Positions 1-9,251 of a stretch of DNA of 64,000 nucleotides are shown in pieces (the first letter of the stretch is position 1; each line of letters opens with the position of its first letter). The notes beneath the pieces were generated by a model. That model searched no databases, was not told the origin of the DNA, and worked only from the letters and a program-made list of their open reading frames with translations. The translations under genes were made by a program, and so were the position numbers. The DNA lies in assembly GCF_027257955.1 (NCBI RefSeq), contig NZ_JANZNQ010000001.1:310001-374000 (forward strand), given 5' to 3'. Source of the stretch: Zhongshania aquatica (GTDB lineage: Bacteria; Pseudomonadota; Gammaproteobacteria; Pseudomonadales; Spongiibacteraceae).

Positions 1-80
1 ACATGGCCGAAACGCTTGCCAAGGACTTACGCAGCACTTACCCAGACCTGCAAGTTCGCCATCGCGAACTGCAGTATTAG
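1..80 (+). CDS. rapZ: RapZ (RNase adapter protein), C-terminal end only
   Basis: Only the last 25 complete codons of this gene are in the window; it is cut by the left edge and ends at TAG 78-80. The tail QVRHRELQY matches the conserved C-terminus of RapZ (YhbJ/YvcJ family), an RNA-binding adapter that targets the GlmZ small RNA to RNase E in enteric bacteria. The identification rests on this short tail plus the gene following 10 bp later, which encodes NPr; rapZ-ptsO is a standard pair at the end of the rpoN operon in gammaproteobacteria. Confidence 0.75.
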   Translation, partial: MAETLAKDLRSTYPDLQVRHRELQY

Positions 81-90
81 AGTACCGAAG

Positions 91-360
91 ATGGTCGAAT
101 CCAATATAATAATCATCAACAAACTCGGCCTGCATGCCCGCGCAGCAGCTAAATTAGTGTCTACAGCGGGCGCGTTTGGCGCCAGCATTCAAATCAGTGT
201 TGGCGATAGAACAGTGGACGGTAAAAGCATTATGGCTGTAATGATGCTAGCCGCGAGCAAAGGTACAGAAATAAAAGTGCACTGTGATGGAGAGGATGAA
301 CGCGAAGCTTTGTCCGCGGTACTCGATATTATCTCGCAACGTTTCGGCGAAGCGGAATAA
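91..360 (+). CDS. ptsO: Phosphocarrier protein NPr (nitrogen PTS HPr homologue)
   Basis: An 89-residue HPr-fold phosphocarrier of the nitrogen-related phosphotransferase system (PtsP-NPr-PtsN), a cytoplasmic regulatory relay. The phosphorylated His is in LGLHARAAAK (His15), and the Ser46-type site lies in GKSIMAVMML, where HPr proteins have their second regulatory serine. The frame stays open upstream to position 16, but ATG 91 gives the normal family length, and an upstream start would run through the rapZ end. It sits 10 bp after the rapZ stop, so the two are probably cotranscribed with the rpoN operon to the left. Confidence 0.93.
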   Translation: MVESNIIIINKLGLHARAAAKLVSTAGAFGASIQISVGDRTVDGKSIMAVMMLAASKGTEIKVHCDGEDEREALSAVLDIISQRFGEAE

Positions 361-472
361 TTAACGGAATATGACGCATTTATGCTCGTTAGCTAAGCCT
401 TGTGGATTGTTGCAGGCTGTACTTTAAAGGATAATTAACCCACATTTTTCTTTCCGCTTAATGGTTCAGGTA

Positions 473-527
473 AGTGCAGTGTCCTGTATAAAATAGCTAT
501 TAACTGCTTTATACAGGACACTGCACT
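473..527. repeat. Perfect 20-bp inverted repeat (leader hairpin) before mgtE
   Basis: Arms 473-492 and 508-527 are exact reverse complements over 20 bp, separated by a 15-nt loop. The right arm ends directly before the purine-rich Shine-Dalgarno region (528-536) of mgtE. Neither flank has a T-tract, so this is not a typical intrinsic terminator for ptsO. It could be an mRNA leader structure, a protein-binding palindrome or a small mobile repeat. I do not recognise it as an M-box or other known Mg2+ riboswitch. Confidence 0.85.
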
Positions 528-537
528 AGGGATAGGT

Positions 538-1896
538 ATGGCCCAGACTGCTGACAAGCTTCAAACCGAGAGCCAACTCAAAACCCTGAACGAAGCACTG
601 GGTTCTGGGGGCTTCCTGCAAATCCGTCGCATGCTCAACGGTTTGCCCCCTGCAGACGCGGCCCACTTAATAGAATCCACGCCGCACAAAATCCGTAGTG
701 TGCTATGGCAGCTCATCGACATAGAGAATGAAGGTGACATTCTTCAGCATCTTAACGATGAAGTGCAGAGCCAGTTCCTGCGTCAAATGGACGCGGAAGA
801 AGTCGCCACCATTACTGAGGGGCTGGAAGCTGATGATATCGCGGATATCCTCCAGCAGCTGCCCGACCGCGTCATTCGCGAAGTTCTCGACTCAATGGAT
901 CATCAGGATCGGATTCGAGTAGAGCACGTACTATCCTACGATGAAGACAGTGCCGGTGGTTTGATGAACACCGACACCATCACGGTTCGCCCAAATATCA
1001 CCCTCGATGTTGCGCTTCGCTATTTGCGCCGCCACGAACAACTACCGGAGATGACCGACAGCCTGCTGGTTGTTAACCGCAACGATCAATACATTGGGGT
1101 TTTGTCGCTACGCAAACTTTTGGTATCAGACCCCAGCGTCACCGTGCGCGAAATCATGGACACCGAAGTAGAGCCGATTCCCGCACGCATGTCATCGCGA
1201 GAAGTCGCAACCCTCTTCGCTCGGCACGACTGGGTATCTGCACCGGTAGTCGATGACAACAGTTTGCTCCTAGGTCGTATTACCATCGATGACGTGGTTG
1301 ACGTTATTCGCGAAGAGTCCGACCACTCTTTAATGAGCATGGCCGGTTTAGACGAAGATGAAGACACCTTCGCAGCCGTTATGACAACTGCACCGCGACG
1401 CGCCGTGTGGCTGGGTATAAATTTGCTCACCGCATTTATTGCCTCTGGTGTGATCAATATATTCGAAGGCACTATCGAAAAAGTCGTCGCCCTAGCCGTA
1501 TTGATGCCGATTGTAGCAAGCATGGGCGGCGTTGCAGGCACCCAAACACTTACGGTTGTTATTCGCGGTATGGCCTTGGGTCACATTAGCCGCGACAACA
1601 GCCGCTGGCTAATTAGTCGTGAAATGACAGTGGGCGCAATTAATGGCGTCGTTTGGGCTATCATTGTCGCCGGTGCGACCACACTATGGTTTGACGATCC
1701 TCTGATGGGCGGTATTATCGGCGCGGCGCTGATCATCAATTTAATTACCGCAGCGCTGGCTGGCGCAGTACTGCCACTGGCCATGAAATCGATGAATATA
1801 GACCCTGCCCTTGCGGGCGGCGTCGTGCTAACCACCGTTACCGACGTAATTGGCTTTCTATCCTTTCTCGGACTGGCCAGTTACTTTTACGGTTAA
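538..1896 (+). CDS. mgtE: MgtE-type magnesium channel/transporter
   Basis: A 452-residue inner-membrane Mg2+ channel. The order of parts is the family's: an acidic helical MgtE N domain (about residues 20-130), paired CBS domains (about 137-255, opening at EDSAGGLMNTD), then a five-helix transmembrane domain (about 285-450). The C-terminal helix carries the conserved TDVIGF motif, whose Asp (about residue 436) lines the Mg2+ pore in the family. The N and CBS domains sense cytosolic Mg2+ and gate the pore. The start ATG follows AGGGATAGG. A perfect 20-bp hairpin sits in the leader just upstream, so expression may be controlled there. The gene lies 177 bp after ptsO. Confidence 0.95.
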   Translation: MAQTADKLQTESQLKTLNEALGSGGFLQIRRMLNGLPPADAAHLIESTPHKIRSVLWQLIDIENEGDILQHLNDEVQSQFLRQMDAEEVATITEGLEADDIADILQQLPDRVIREVLDSMDHQDRIRVEHVLSYDEDSAGGLMNTDTITVRPNITLDVALRYLRRHEQLPEMTDSLLVVNRNDQYIGVLSLRKLLVSDPSVTVREIMDTEVEPIPARMSSREVATLFARHDWVSAPVVDDNSLLLGRITIDDVVDVIREESDHSLMSMAGLDEDEDTFAAVMTTAPRRAVWLGINLLTAFIASGVINIFEGTIEKVVALAVLMPIVASMGGVAGTQTLTVVIRGMALGHISRDNSRWLISREMTVGAINGVVWAIIVAGATTLWFDDPLMGGIIGAALIINLITAALAGAVLPLAMKSMNIDPALAGGVVLTTVTDVIGFLSFLGLASYFYG

Positions 1897-1947
1897 CGAC
1901 GTTCGAACTATACAAAAACACCATTAGTTAAATAAACGGATCGCAAC

Positions 1948-2457
1948 GTGACCGAATCAGAAATAGAACGCCCCAGTAAAACCGCAGTTAAAAAAGAAAT
2001 GCAGGCACTACAGCAGCTTGGCGAACAGCTGGTGAAACTCAGCAACAACGAATTGGCCAAAATTCCCATTCGCGACGAACACCTCAGCGAAGCCATTTCC
2101 ACTGCTCGCCGACTAACCAGCCGCGAGGGTTTGCGTCGCCAATTGCAATACATTGGCAAGTTGATGCGCGGCATTGACCTAAGCGAGATAGAAGCGGGGT
2201 TAACTAAGCGCGAGGAAGGACAGCGCGAATTGGCTCGCGCATTCCATCGCCTTGAGGGTTTACGCGATCAAATTGTTGAAGAAGGCCTGCCCGGCATTGA
2301 AAAAGTCGTTGAACAATTTCCAGATGCAGACCGCCAACGCTTACGAACGCTGATTCTACAAGTTGCGAAAGACGCCAAAGCAAACAAGCCGCCGGCGGCG
2401 AAACGTAAACTTTTTCAATATTTAAAAGAGTTACAGGAACACAAAGTAAAAGATTGA
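1948..2457 (+). CDS. darP: DarP (YjgA, DUF615) ribosome-associated factor
   Basis: 169 residues, highly charged and helical, with no signal peptide. The N-terminal segment (SKTAVKKEMQALQQLGEQLV) and overall composition match the YjgA/DUF615 family, called DarP for its role in late 50S ribosomal subunit assembly. It follows mgtE by 51 bp on the same strand and converges on the nitrilase-family gene with an 8-bp gap. In Pseudomonas the gene sits between pmbA and tldD; neither partner is present here. Confidence 0.9.
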   Translation: MTESEIERPSKTAVKKEMQALQQLGEQLVKLSNNELAKIPIRDEHLSEAISTARRLTSREGLRRQLQYIGKLMRGIDLSEIEAGLTKREEGQRELARAFHRLEGLRDQIVEEGLPGIEKVVEQFPDADRQRLRTLILQVAKDAKANKPPAAKRKLFQYLKELQEHKVKD

Positions 2458-2465
2458 TTGCCGCT

Positions 2466-3293
2466 TTATATACGACGGTGCTGTGCAACCGGCATCCGTC
2501 GCCGCAACGCATTTTGCTCTTCACGGTCAAACTCAGCAACGACACAGGCCTCACCTAGACCCGCCTCGGCCAACACTCGACCCCAGCTATCGATAACTAC
2601 TGAGCCACCCGATGTTTGGCGCTTGGCATCATGAATACCCCCTTGATTGGCCGCAACAACCAAGCATTGATTTTCTATCGCTCGCGCACGTAATAGCGGC
2701 AACCAGTGCGCCCAGCCCGTTTGCCGAGTAAACGCTGACGGCAGCACGATAATATCTGCGCCCTTATCGACCATGGTGCGAAATAGCTCAGGAAAACGTA
2801 AGTCGTAGCAAATACCAATGCCAAGACGGCCTATGTCCGAATCAAATACCGCTACTGCATCGCCCGGTGCGTAACTTTCTGACTCTCGATAACTACCCTG
2901 CGCATCGCCAACATCGGCATCAAATAGGTGAATCTTGCGATAAGCGCCTAAACACACCCCATCAGCGCCATAAACCAAAGACGTTGCGAAAACTCGACCG
3001 TCGTCTGCTGGCAGCGGAATACTGCCTCCAACTAGTGTGATTTGGTATTTTTTTGCCAACCCCGAAAGAAACTGTTGCAGCTCGCCATGCTTACCTTCAG
3101 AAATCGCCAACTTAAAAATATCTTTGCTGCCGAATAAGGCAAAATTTTCAGGTAACACCGCCAACTTCGCGCCTTTAGCAGCGGCCTTTGAAACTAACGC
3201 TTCCGCACGCACCAAATTCACCGGCAATTGATCTACCGACACCATTTGCAGTGCAGCAACTTTAGGGAGTGACAATGAATCGGAATGGCGCAT
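2466..3293 (-). CDS. Carbon-nitrogen hydrolase, nitrilase family (Nit/deaminated-glutathione amidase type)
   Basis: A 275-residue nitrilase-superfamily amidase. The catalytic triad is visible: Glu49 in LPENFALF, Lys120 in YRKIHLFD and Cys162 in GIGICYDLRFPE. The Nit1/NIT2-like branch, which hydrolyses deaminated glutathione, is the best fit. I chose ATG at 3293 because AAAGG lies eight bases before it; the upstream in-frame GTG at 3302 overlaps that ribosome-binding site. It is the last gene of the mre-maf-rng-yhdP run. The tldD gene that follows it in Pseudomonas is missing. Confidence 0.9.
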   Translation of the reverse strand: MRHSDSLSLPKVAALQMVSVDQLPVNLVRAEALVSKAAAKGAKLAVLPENFALFGSKDIFKLAISEGKHGELQQFLSGLAKKYQITLVGGSIPLPADDGRVFATSLVYGADGVCLGAYRKIHLFDADVGDAQGSYRESESYAPGDAVAVFDSDIGRLGIGICYDLRFPELFRTMVDKGADIIVLPSAFTRQTGWAHWLPLLRARAIENQCLVVAANQGGIHDAKRQTSGGSVVIDSWGRVLAEAGLGEACVVAEFDREEQNALRRRMPVAQHRRI

Positions 3294-3358
3294 GCCAGTC
3301 ACCTTTATTCATGTTTACACGTCATGCCAAGTATCGATAACACAACGCATCCAACTAA

Positions 3359-6300
3359 TTAAAAATTTTCATCACTATCTACATCAAAAATCTTTTTAAA
3401 CGTTAACTCAGGTTGCTGAATAGTGCCTGAAATATCGTAGACTGCGCTCGAAAAACTATCGACTTGCTCCTCAAACACCTTCGTCACTACATAGGCGCCC
3501 GCAGCCGCAGGTAAACCACCCACAAGCGCGGCAACCCAGGGCAAATTACTCCCAACAGGTAGAGTCGCGACTAGGCGAAGCGCAGGAACATCGGTATTCA
3601 AATTAATATTACCGGTCATCTGGAACCGACTAGACGGCCCCTTTATATCAAGAGGCTCCTGCAACCGTACCATGCCACCGTGTAGGCTCAAACTGCCACG
3701 CATGGAATCGAAGTAAATCCCCTTGCTAAACACATCGCGAAAATCGAATTTTAATCGCCGTACAATATTCGCCATATTGAAAACACTAAACACGCGCAAT
3801 GCGCCACTCGCCGCATCAGAACTTTTTAAGAAACGTCCATCGTTAAAACTAAACTCTAAATCGCCATCACTGTGCAAAATATTCCATTGATTGGGTGAGC
3901 CAGCCCAATGCATATCAACATTAAAGTCGCCCGTTTTAGTTTCTATAACTTTGGAATAACCAAGTTCAGCTAACACGGCACCAAAATCTTTGACCGCAAA
4001 TCGGCCCTGTAATCGAGAGTTCTGATTGCCATTATCATCTCTAAACCAATGTAAACTGCTCTCGCCATCGCTAGGCGCCAACGCTATACCACGCAACATT
4101 CCCCGCAGCTCACTGAAGTGCGCGCCAGTTTCATCGCTGCGTAAATTAAACCCGACGCTACCCCAATTTCGACCACCAACAGAGAGCGCTTGAATATCAA
4201 CATTTGCATCCATTAAAGTCCGCGGATCTACATCCACAACGTCAGTCGCTACACGATCTTCAAATGCGGGCAAGGCCAATTTTTGAAATACCAGTTTCGA
4301 AATTGTCGAAGAATCGTTTCGAGGAAACGTTAAGTCTCCCGCAAGCTGGACGCTGTCTACTCTCAACTGCCAACGACCCACATTTTCCCTTAGCGTGATG
4401 CGGACATCGTCCAGAAGATGGTCGAATATATCGACATCATCTATGTGTAAGTCGTTTACTGCCAGGACCATTGCCGCACCACTAGGCGGCACACTGGCAA
4501 TATAACGATCGGCTATCTGCCGCCACTGTTCAAAAGTGGCGAAATCCACACGTCCGTCAACGTTAAACTGACCCAATAAAGGCCGAGCTACTGATTTTTT
4601 AGTATCTGTTGGGCCGAGGGTCAAATGAGCACCAAAAAGAGCTCCATCACTAAACCCTAGATTCAACTTAATTTGATCTGCCAAGGTCAGTTGAAGTAAT
4701 TGTTCCTCTTGACCAAAGGGCAGCGTGACAGCAAGCACGCTTGGGGACTCTGGCGACTTATAAAATGGCTGCGGCAATGATATTTCCACCCCTCGCAAAT
4801 CAGACGCCAAAGATAGGCCCGGCGTATCACCACCCGCTTGAATATGCAGACGAATATCACTGCGACCGCTAAAAAACTGCAAAACGGGCAGCTGGAGCCA
4901 CTGCGCAACGTCATTCACTGCAAGTTTTGTAACAACATCGACATCAACTTGCCGATCACGCTGGCTAATCACCGCCGACAGTGGCCTGCCAAACACTTCG
5001 CCAGTTAAATTTCGACTGTTCAATCCATCGGTAGAGTCATAGTGCAAATGCCCCTGAACATTGCTCAATGCCAAGCGATATTCACTTAGACCCACCACCG
5101 AAAAATCTATATCCGCATCAACATTCACATTGGGAGTATTGTCGCCTACAAACTGTAAATGAAGACCAAAGTTCACATTTGCATCGCCCTCACCCGTCCA
5201 CGAGTCAAAAGTACTCCCAACATAGGAGTGCAGAGGCGTATCAATAAGTAGACTTTTGACCTGTTCGAAATTGGGATTTGCGGTTGTAGCGACATCCAAA
5301 ACCGCATGCCCGCTCGCGGAAGTGGAAACATCAACCGCTAGCGGCCCAAGGGCCAACCCATTCATGGTTGCGGACGTAGACTTCGCTATCACCTCAGCAT
5401 TATCAATCCGCACCGATGCCTGCGCCGCTTTGACCGACGGCCAATCGGCTTGAAAATGCAATTCCGCGTCAGCGAGATCGAGATCTAACTGAACCGATGG
5501 GCTGTGCTCAGCATGCGCCAGTAAGGAGCCGTGATAGATAAACCCTGCGGTTTTAGCACGCCCGCCACGAATACTATCCTCAAGCCAATTATGGAGTCCG
5601 TCGCTCAAGACCTTGGGCGTATACAGACCATGCTGACTGGCATCTATGTCCTTCGCACCAATCACCAAAGTCATCATCGGGTCAGGCTCAGCATCCTTGT
5701 GTAAGGGCAAATCCAAGCGCAGCATCGCCGCCATTGGCTTATCATTGCTTTTAGCACTAATCAAACCACTGTGCAGACGCAGACGCTCCTGGTCGTAGTC
5801 CCAGCGCAACTCTGCTTTCACCGAATTTAAATCGAAGGCCTTGTCATATAAATGAGGAAAAGAGAGGGACAAGGAATCCGAATCCATCATCAACAAACCC
5901 TGTTGAGGACTGATTTCTAAATACCCCGACAAGCCCTCTGCACCCGGCGCCCCCTGCCAGGCCTGCACGCTTAGTTTCGACGCTTCGGCTCGGAGCACAA
6001 AATTATCGACTCCCGAGTCTCCGGTAAACAAGTCAAACTGAATATGATTCAGGTGACCTTCGGGCGCCAAATCAATGAGCACCTGTTGCAGGTGTTCTGG
6101 CAGTATGTCGCTTTCCGTCAGAAGTGCATTACTGGCGCCAACGTCTAACTGCGGTAAGTTAAAACGCCAAAGGGTTTGTTCCGGGTGACGCACTGAAATA
6201 CCGGCAAGATCAATACGATGATCTCGCCAAAGAGCGTCAAACTCAGTAAAACTCACTCGCCAAAAGCCATCGCGGTGACTTCCGGCAAAACGCATATTGA

Positions 6301-7174
6301 CGTCTTTTAGCGAAGCGTCCTCAGCCCCCCACAAAACACCAACGGCAAGTTCAGGTGCATTTAATACACCGCTCAAACTTATGCGCTGCCCACGTCGCCA
6401 ACTCAGCCATAACTCGCCACTCACTTCACTATCAAACAGTGGCGCGCTGTCTTGAAAGATGGGTGCTATTGCCGACAAACGACTACCGGCGATGACCATA
6501 TACGCACTAGCACTAAATTTTTCGGCATTGCGCGGATCACCGTAGGCCTCAAGTAACATTTGAATATCGCCATCGCTGTCTGTATTTAGCTGGGCGTAGA
6601 TACGTCGGAATTTATCGTCGCTGCGCAAAGAGAAATCGCGACTGCTGATATGGGTGACATTGCCATTTGCATAACGGAGATTGATGGCAAACAAATCTAA
6701 CGCGGCACTGCGAACACCGAGCACCGAGTTAATTAACATATCGGGACTAGCATCGGCGGCATCGGCGGTTACCAATCCTGGCACCCGCCAGCGACCATCC
6801 GCTGTTTGCTCCAGATCCACACTGAGTGTGCCCGCCTGAATTTGGCGAACCTTTGGCGTGCCTGTTACCAACGAAGACAGCACATCAATTTCTATACGGG
6901 CATGATCTAAACGAACGGCCGCGTTAGCGCCAAGACGAAAATCACTAAGCTCAATGACAGGAGAGAGGCCTGCCCAGCTGCCTTGCAAGCTAGCCGCCTG
7001 CATACTGATGCCGGTAAAACCCTCTACACGCTCAAAAATATCCTGCTGATAACGCTCTACCAAACCGATATATTGGCGCCCCAAACTTGCGTACAAAGCG
7101 AGAATAACCAGCAGTACCAGGGCGACACCCCAGAGAAAGGTATACAGCTGGCGAAACGCGCGAACGAGCATCAA
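3359..7174 (-). CDS. yhdP: YhdP family AsmA-like envelope protein (bridge-type lipid transport)
   Basis: A 1271-residue protein with one N-terminal membrane helix (about residues 10-30, LWGVALVLLVILALYASLG) followed by a very long, beta-rich periplasmic region with AsmA/DUF3971 character and a C-terminal AsmA-like segment. E. coli YhdP belongs to the AsmA-like bridge proteins (TamB, YhdP, YdbH) implicated in moving phospholipid to the outer membrane. The length is normal for the family. It lies 28 bp after rng and 65 bp before the nitrilase-family gene, in the conserved rng-yhdP-nit order. Confidence 0.92.
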   Translation of the reverse strand: MMLVRAFRQLYTFLWGVALVLLVILALYASLGRQYIGLVERYQQDIFERVEGFTGISMQAASLQGSWAGLSPVIELSDFRLGANAAVRLDHARIEIDVLSSLVTGTPKVRQIQAGTLSVDLEQTADGRWRVPGLVTADAADASPDMLINSVLGVRSAALDLFAINLRYANGNVTHISSRDFSLRSDDKFRRIYAQLNTDSDGDIQMLLEAYGDPRNAEKFSASAYMVIAGSRLSAIAPIFQDSAPLFDSEVSGELWLSWRRGQRISLSGVLNAPELAVGVLWGAEDASLKDVNMRFAGSHRDGFWRVSFTEFDALWRDHRIDLAGISVRHPEQTLWRFNLPQLDVGASNALLTESDILPEHLQQVLIDLAPEGHLNHIQFDLFTGDSGVDNFVLRAEASKLSVQAWQGAPGAEGLSGYLEISPQQGLLMMDSDSLSLSFPHLYDKAFDLNSVKAELRWDYDQERLRLHSGLISAKSNDKPMAAMLRLDLPLHKDAEPDPMMTLVIGAKDIDASQHGLYTPKVLSDGLHNWLEDSIRGGRAKTAGFIYHGSLLAHAEHSPSVQLDLDLADAELHFQADWPSVKAAQASVRIDNAEVIAKSTSATMNGLALGPLAVDVSTSASGHAVLDVATTANPNFEQVKSLLIDTPLHSYVGSTFDSWTGEGDANVNFGLHLQFVGDNTPNVNVDADIDFSVVGLSEYRLALSNVQGHLHYDSTDGLNSRNLTGEVFGRPLSAVISQRDRQVDVDVVTKLAVNDVAQWLQLPVLQFFSGRSDIRLHIQAGGDTPGLSLASDLRGVEISLPQPFYKSPESPSVLAVTLPFGQEEQLLQLTLADQIKLNLGFSDGALFGAHLTLGPTDTKKSVARPLLGQFNVDGRVDFATFEQWRQIADRYIASVPPSGAAMVLAVNDLHIDDVDIFDHLLDDVRITLRENVGRWQLRVDSVQLAGDLTFPRNDSSTISKLVFQKLALPAFEDRVATDVVDVDPRTLMDANVDIQALSVGGRNWGSVGFNLRSDETGAHFSELRGMLRGIALAPSDGESSLHWFRDDNGNQNSRLQGRFAVKDFGAVLAELGYSKVIETKTGDFNVDMHWAGSPNQWNILHSDGDLEFSFNDGRFLKSSDAASGALRVFSVFNMANIVRRLKFDFRDVFSKGIYFDSMRGSLSLHGGMVRLQEPLDIKGPSSRFQMTGNINLNTDVPALRLVATLPVGSNLPWVAALVGGLPAAAGAYVVTKVFEEQVDSFSSAVYDISGTIQQPELTFKKIFDVDSDENF

Positions 7175-7202
7175 TAATCACCCATGATTATCGCCACCAC
7201 GC

Positions 7203-8666
7203 TCAGAGCAAAACAACATCAAACTGCTCCTGCGTGTACACCGCCTCTACCTGAAAGCGAATACTTGCACCTATAAACTCTTCAAGATCTGCGACGTTTG
7301 CCGACTCTTCGTCAAGTAAACGATCAACCACTTCCTGCGATGCCAATACCAATAAACGCTTACTTTCATAGGCACGCGATTCACGCAGAATCTCTCTAAA
7401 CACCTCGTAACACACAGTTTCCGGCGATTTTAGCGAGCCTCGTCCATGACAGTAATGACAGGTTTCGCAGAGTATATGTTCCAAACTTTCGCGGGTGCGC
7501 TTGCGCGTCATTTCCACTAAGCCCAATTCCGAAACACCGGTAATTGAGGTTTTCGCGTAATCTTTCTCCATGGCCCGTTCTAGCGCGCGCAATACTTGGC
7601 GACGGTGTTCGGGGTCTTTCATGTCGATAAAATCGATAATGATAATACCGCCAAGATTTCTTAAGCGAAGTTGACGTGCGAGCGCCGCCGCGGCCTCTAG
7701 ATTGGTTTTAAATATGGTTTCTTCTAAGTTGCGATGACCGACAAACGCGCCGGTATTAATATCGATGGTACTCATCGCCTCAGTTTGGTCGATAATTAAA
7801 TAACCGCCCGATTTGAGTTCTACTTTGCGCCCTAAGGCCTTCTGAATTTCGTCTTCAACACCATATAAATCGAATACCGGCCGCTCACCTGGGTAGTATT
7901 CAAGCTGAGAGCTAATCTCCGGTAAGTAATCTTCAGCAAATTGCGCCACACGCTGGAAACTCTCGCGGGAATCTATTCTTATTTTTTCTAAACCAGGCCT
8001 AACCAAATCGCGCATGGTGCGCATAAATAACGGCAAATCTTCGTATATCACGCTAGGCGCAGTATCGCGTTTCATGCGGCGCTCAACCGCTGCCCACAAT
8101 CGTTTTAAAAATTGTACATCGGCATGCATTTCATCCTGACCAGCACCTTCAGCGGCCGTACGCAAAATATAGCCGTCCTGCAGATCTTCATCTTCGACTC
8201 GCGCAGCTGCCTCTAAAACCTCGCGCAAACGCTGACGTTCTTCTTCGTCATCAATTCTATGTGACACGCCGATGTGAGCTGCGCCCGGCATATACACCAA
8301 ATAACGGGAAGACACCGACAACCGCGTCGTTAAACGTGCGCCTTTCGTTCCCATAGGATCTTTACTGACTTGAACCGTAAGCAACTGTCCTTCGCGAATC
8401 TTACTGCGAATATCTGCATGTTCACCGGTGTCAGTATCTAAGCAGGCAATATCTGAGGCATGAATAAAGCTAGTGCGCTCTAAGCCAATATCAACAAACG
8501 CCGCCTGCATACCCGGCAATACACGGACAACTTTGCCTTGGTAAATATTGCCCACGATGCCACGCGAACGGCTGCGTTCAATATAGACCTCCTGCAGCAC
8601 ACCATTTTCGACGACTGCCACGCGGGTTTCTACCGGCGTAACATTGATAAGAATCTCTTCACTCAT
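7203..8666 (-). CDS. rng: Ribonuclease G
   Basis: A 487-residue RNase E/G family endoribonuclease, close in length to E. coli RNase G and lacking the long RNase E scaffold tail. The S1 RNA-binding domain spans about residues 35-120 (GNIYQGKVVRVLPGMQAAFV). The catalytic region carries DINTGAFVG and IIIDFIDMKD, which hold the metal-binding aspartates. The zinc-link cysteines appear as CETCHYCHGRG near residue 405. RNase G matures the 5' end of 16S rRNA and trims some mRNAs. Its ATG overlaps the maf stop by 8 bp, so translation is probably coupled. Confidence 0.96.
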   Translation of the reverse strand: MSEEILINVTPVETRVAVVENGVLQEVYIERSRSRGIVGNIYQGKVVRVLPGMQAAFVDIGLERTSFIHASDIACLDTDTGEHADIRSKIREGQLLTVQVSKDPMGTKGARLTTRLSVSSRYLVYMPGAAHIGVSHRIDDEEERQRLREVLEAAARVEDEDLQDGYILRTAAEGAGQDEMHADVQFLKRLWAAVERRMKRDTAPSVIYEDLPLFMRTMRDLVRPGLEKIRIDSRESFQRVAQFAEDYLPEISSQLEYYPGERPVFDLYGVEDEIQKALGRKVELKSGGYLIIDQTEAMSTIDINTGAFVGHRNLEETIFKTNLEAAAALARQLRLRNLGGIIIIDFIDMKDPEHRRQVLRALERAMEKDYAKTSITGVSELGLVEMTRKRTRESLEHILCETCHYCHGRGSLKSPETVCYEVFREILRESRAYESKRLLVLASQEVVDRLLDEESANVADLEEFIGASIRFQVEAVYTQEQFDVVLL

Positions 8667-9249
8667 GCACAGGCTCTATAATAATTCCGGCTTTGCCCAG
8701 CAAAACCGCTGTTTCGTATAAGGGCAAACCCATGACGCCAGAATAGCTACCGCTCAAATGTTTTACAAAGCATCCCGCTGCACCCTGAATGCCATAAGCC
8801 CCGGCTTTGTCGTCGGCGTCACCGCTGGCGACATAGACCTCAATTTGCTGGTCTGACAAATGAGCAAAGTGCACGTCGCTAATACTCTGGCTCACCGTTA
8901 TGTCGCCGTGCTGGCAAATGGCGAGCGCCGTGATAACTTGATGAACACGACCGCTAAGGCCCGACAACATTACCTTAGCATGTTGACGGCTCAAGGGCTT
9001 TCCCCAAATTTCATCATCAACAATGACCGAAGTATCTGCCGCCAACACGACCCGGTCTGGAAAAGCCGCAGCAACGGTTGCCGCTTTTTCTTTAGCCATA
9101 CGCCGAACGTAATCCAAAGCCAACTCACCGCTGATTATTGACTCGTCTATATCTGCGGGCACCACCTGAAATGAGACACCAATTTGGGTGAGCAATTCAG
9201 CCCGACGCGGAGAGCCAGACGCCAAGATGAGTGAATGACTATTTTGCAA
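8659..9249 (-). CDS. maf: Maf-like nucleotide pyrophosphatase (YhdE/dTTPase type)
   Basis: Maf/YhdE nucleoside triphosphate pyrophosphatase, hydrolysing dTTP/UTP-type and modified nucleotides. The signature LILASGSPRRAELL is at the N-terminus, and VVLAADTSV and KPLSRQHAKVML are further family blocks. The frame is open to 9309, but that would overlap mreD by 58 bp and add about 20 residues ahead of the normal N-terminus. TTG at 9249, two bases after the mreD stop, gives 196 residues and the expected short leader. The ribosome-binding site there is weak, so the exact start is uncertain. Confidence 0.9.
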   Translation of the reverse strand: MQNSHSLILASGSPRRAELLTQIGVSFQVVPADIDESIISGELALDYVRRMAKEKAATVAAAFPDRVVLAADTSVIVDDEIWGKPLSRQHAKVMLSGLSGRVHQVITALAICQHGDITVSQSISDVHFAHLSDQQIEVYVASGDADDKAGAYGIQGAAGCFVKHLSGSYSGVMGLPLYETAVLLGKAGIIIEPVHE

Positions 9250-9251
9250 AA

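Noticed and set aside
1086-1541. 151-codon minus-strand frame inside mgtE
   Set aside because: Shadow of mgtE, Ser/Thr-rich translation typical of antisense frames.
8860-9141. 93-codon plus-strand frame inside maf
   Set aside because: Antisense to a well-supported gene; no ribosome-binding site and no recognisable domain.
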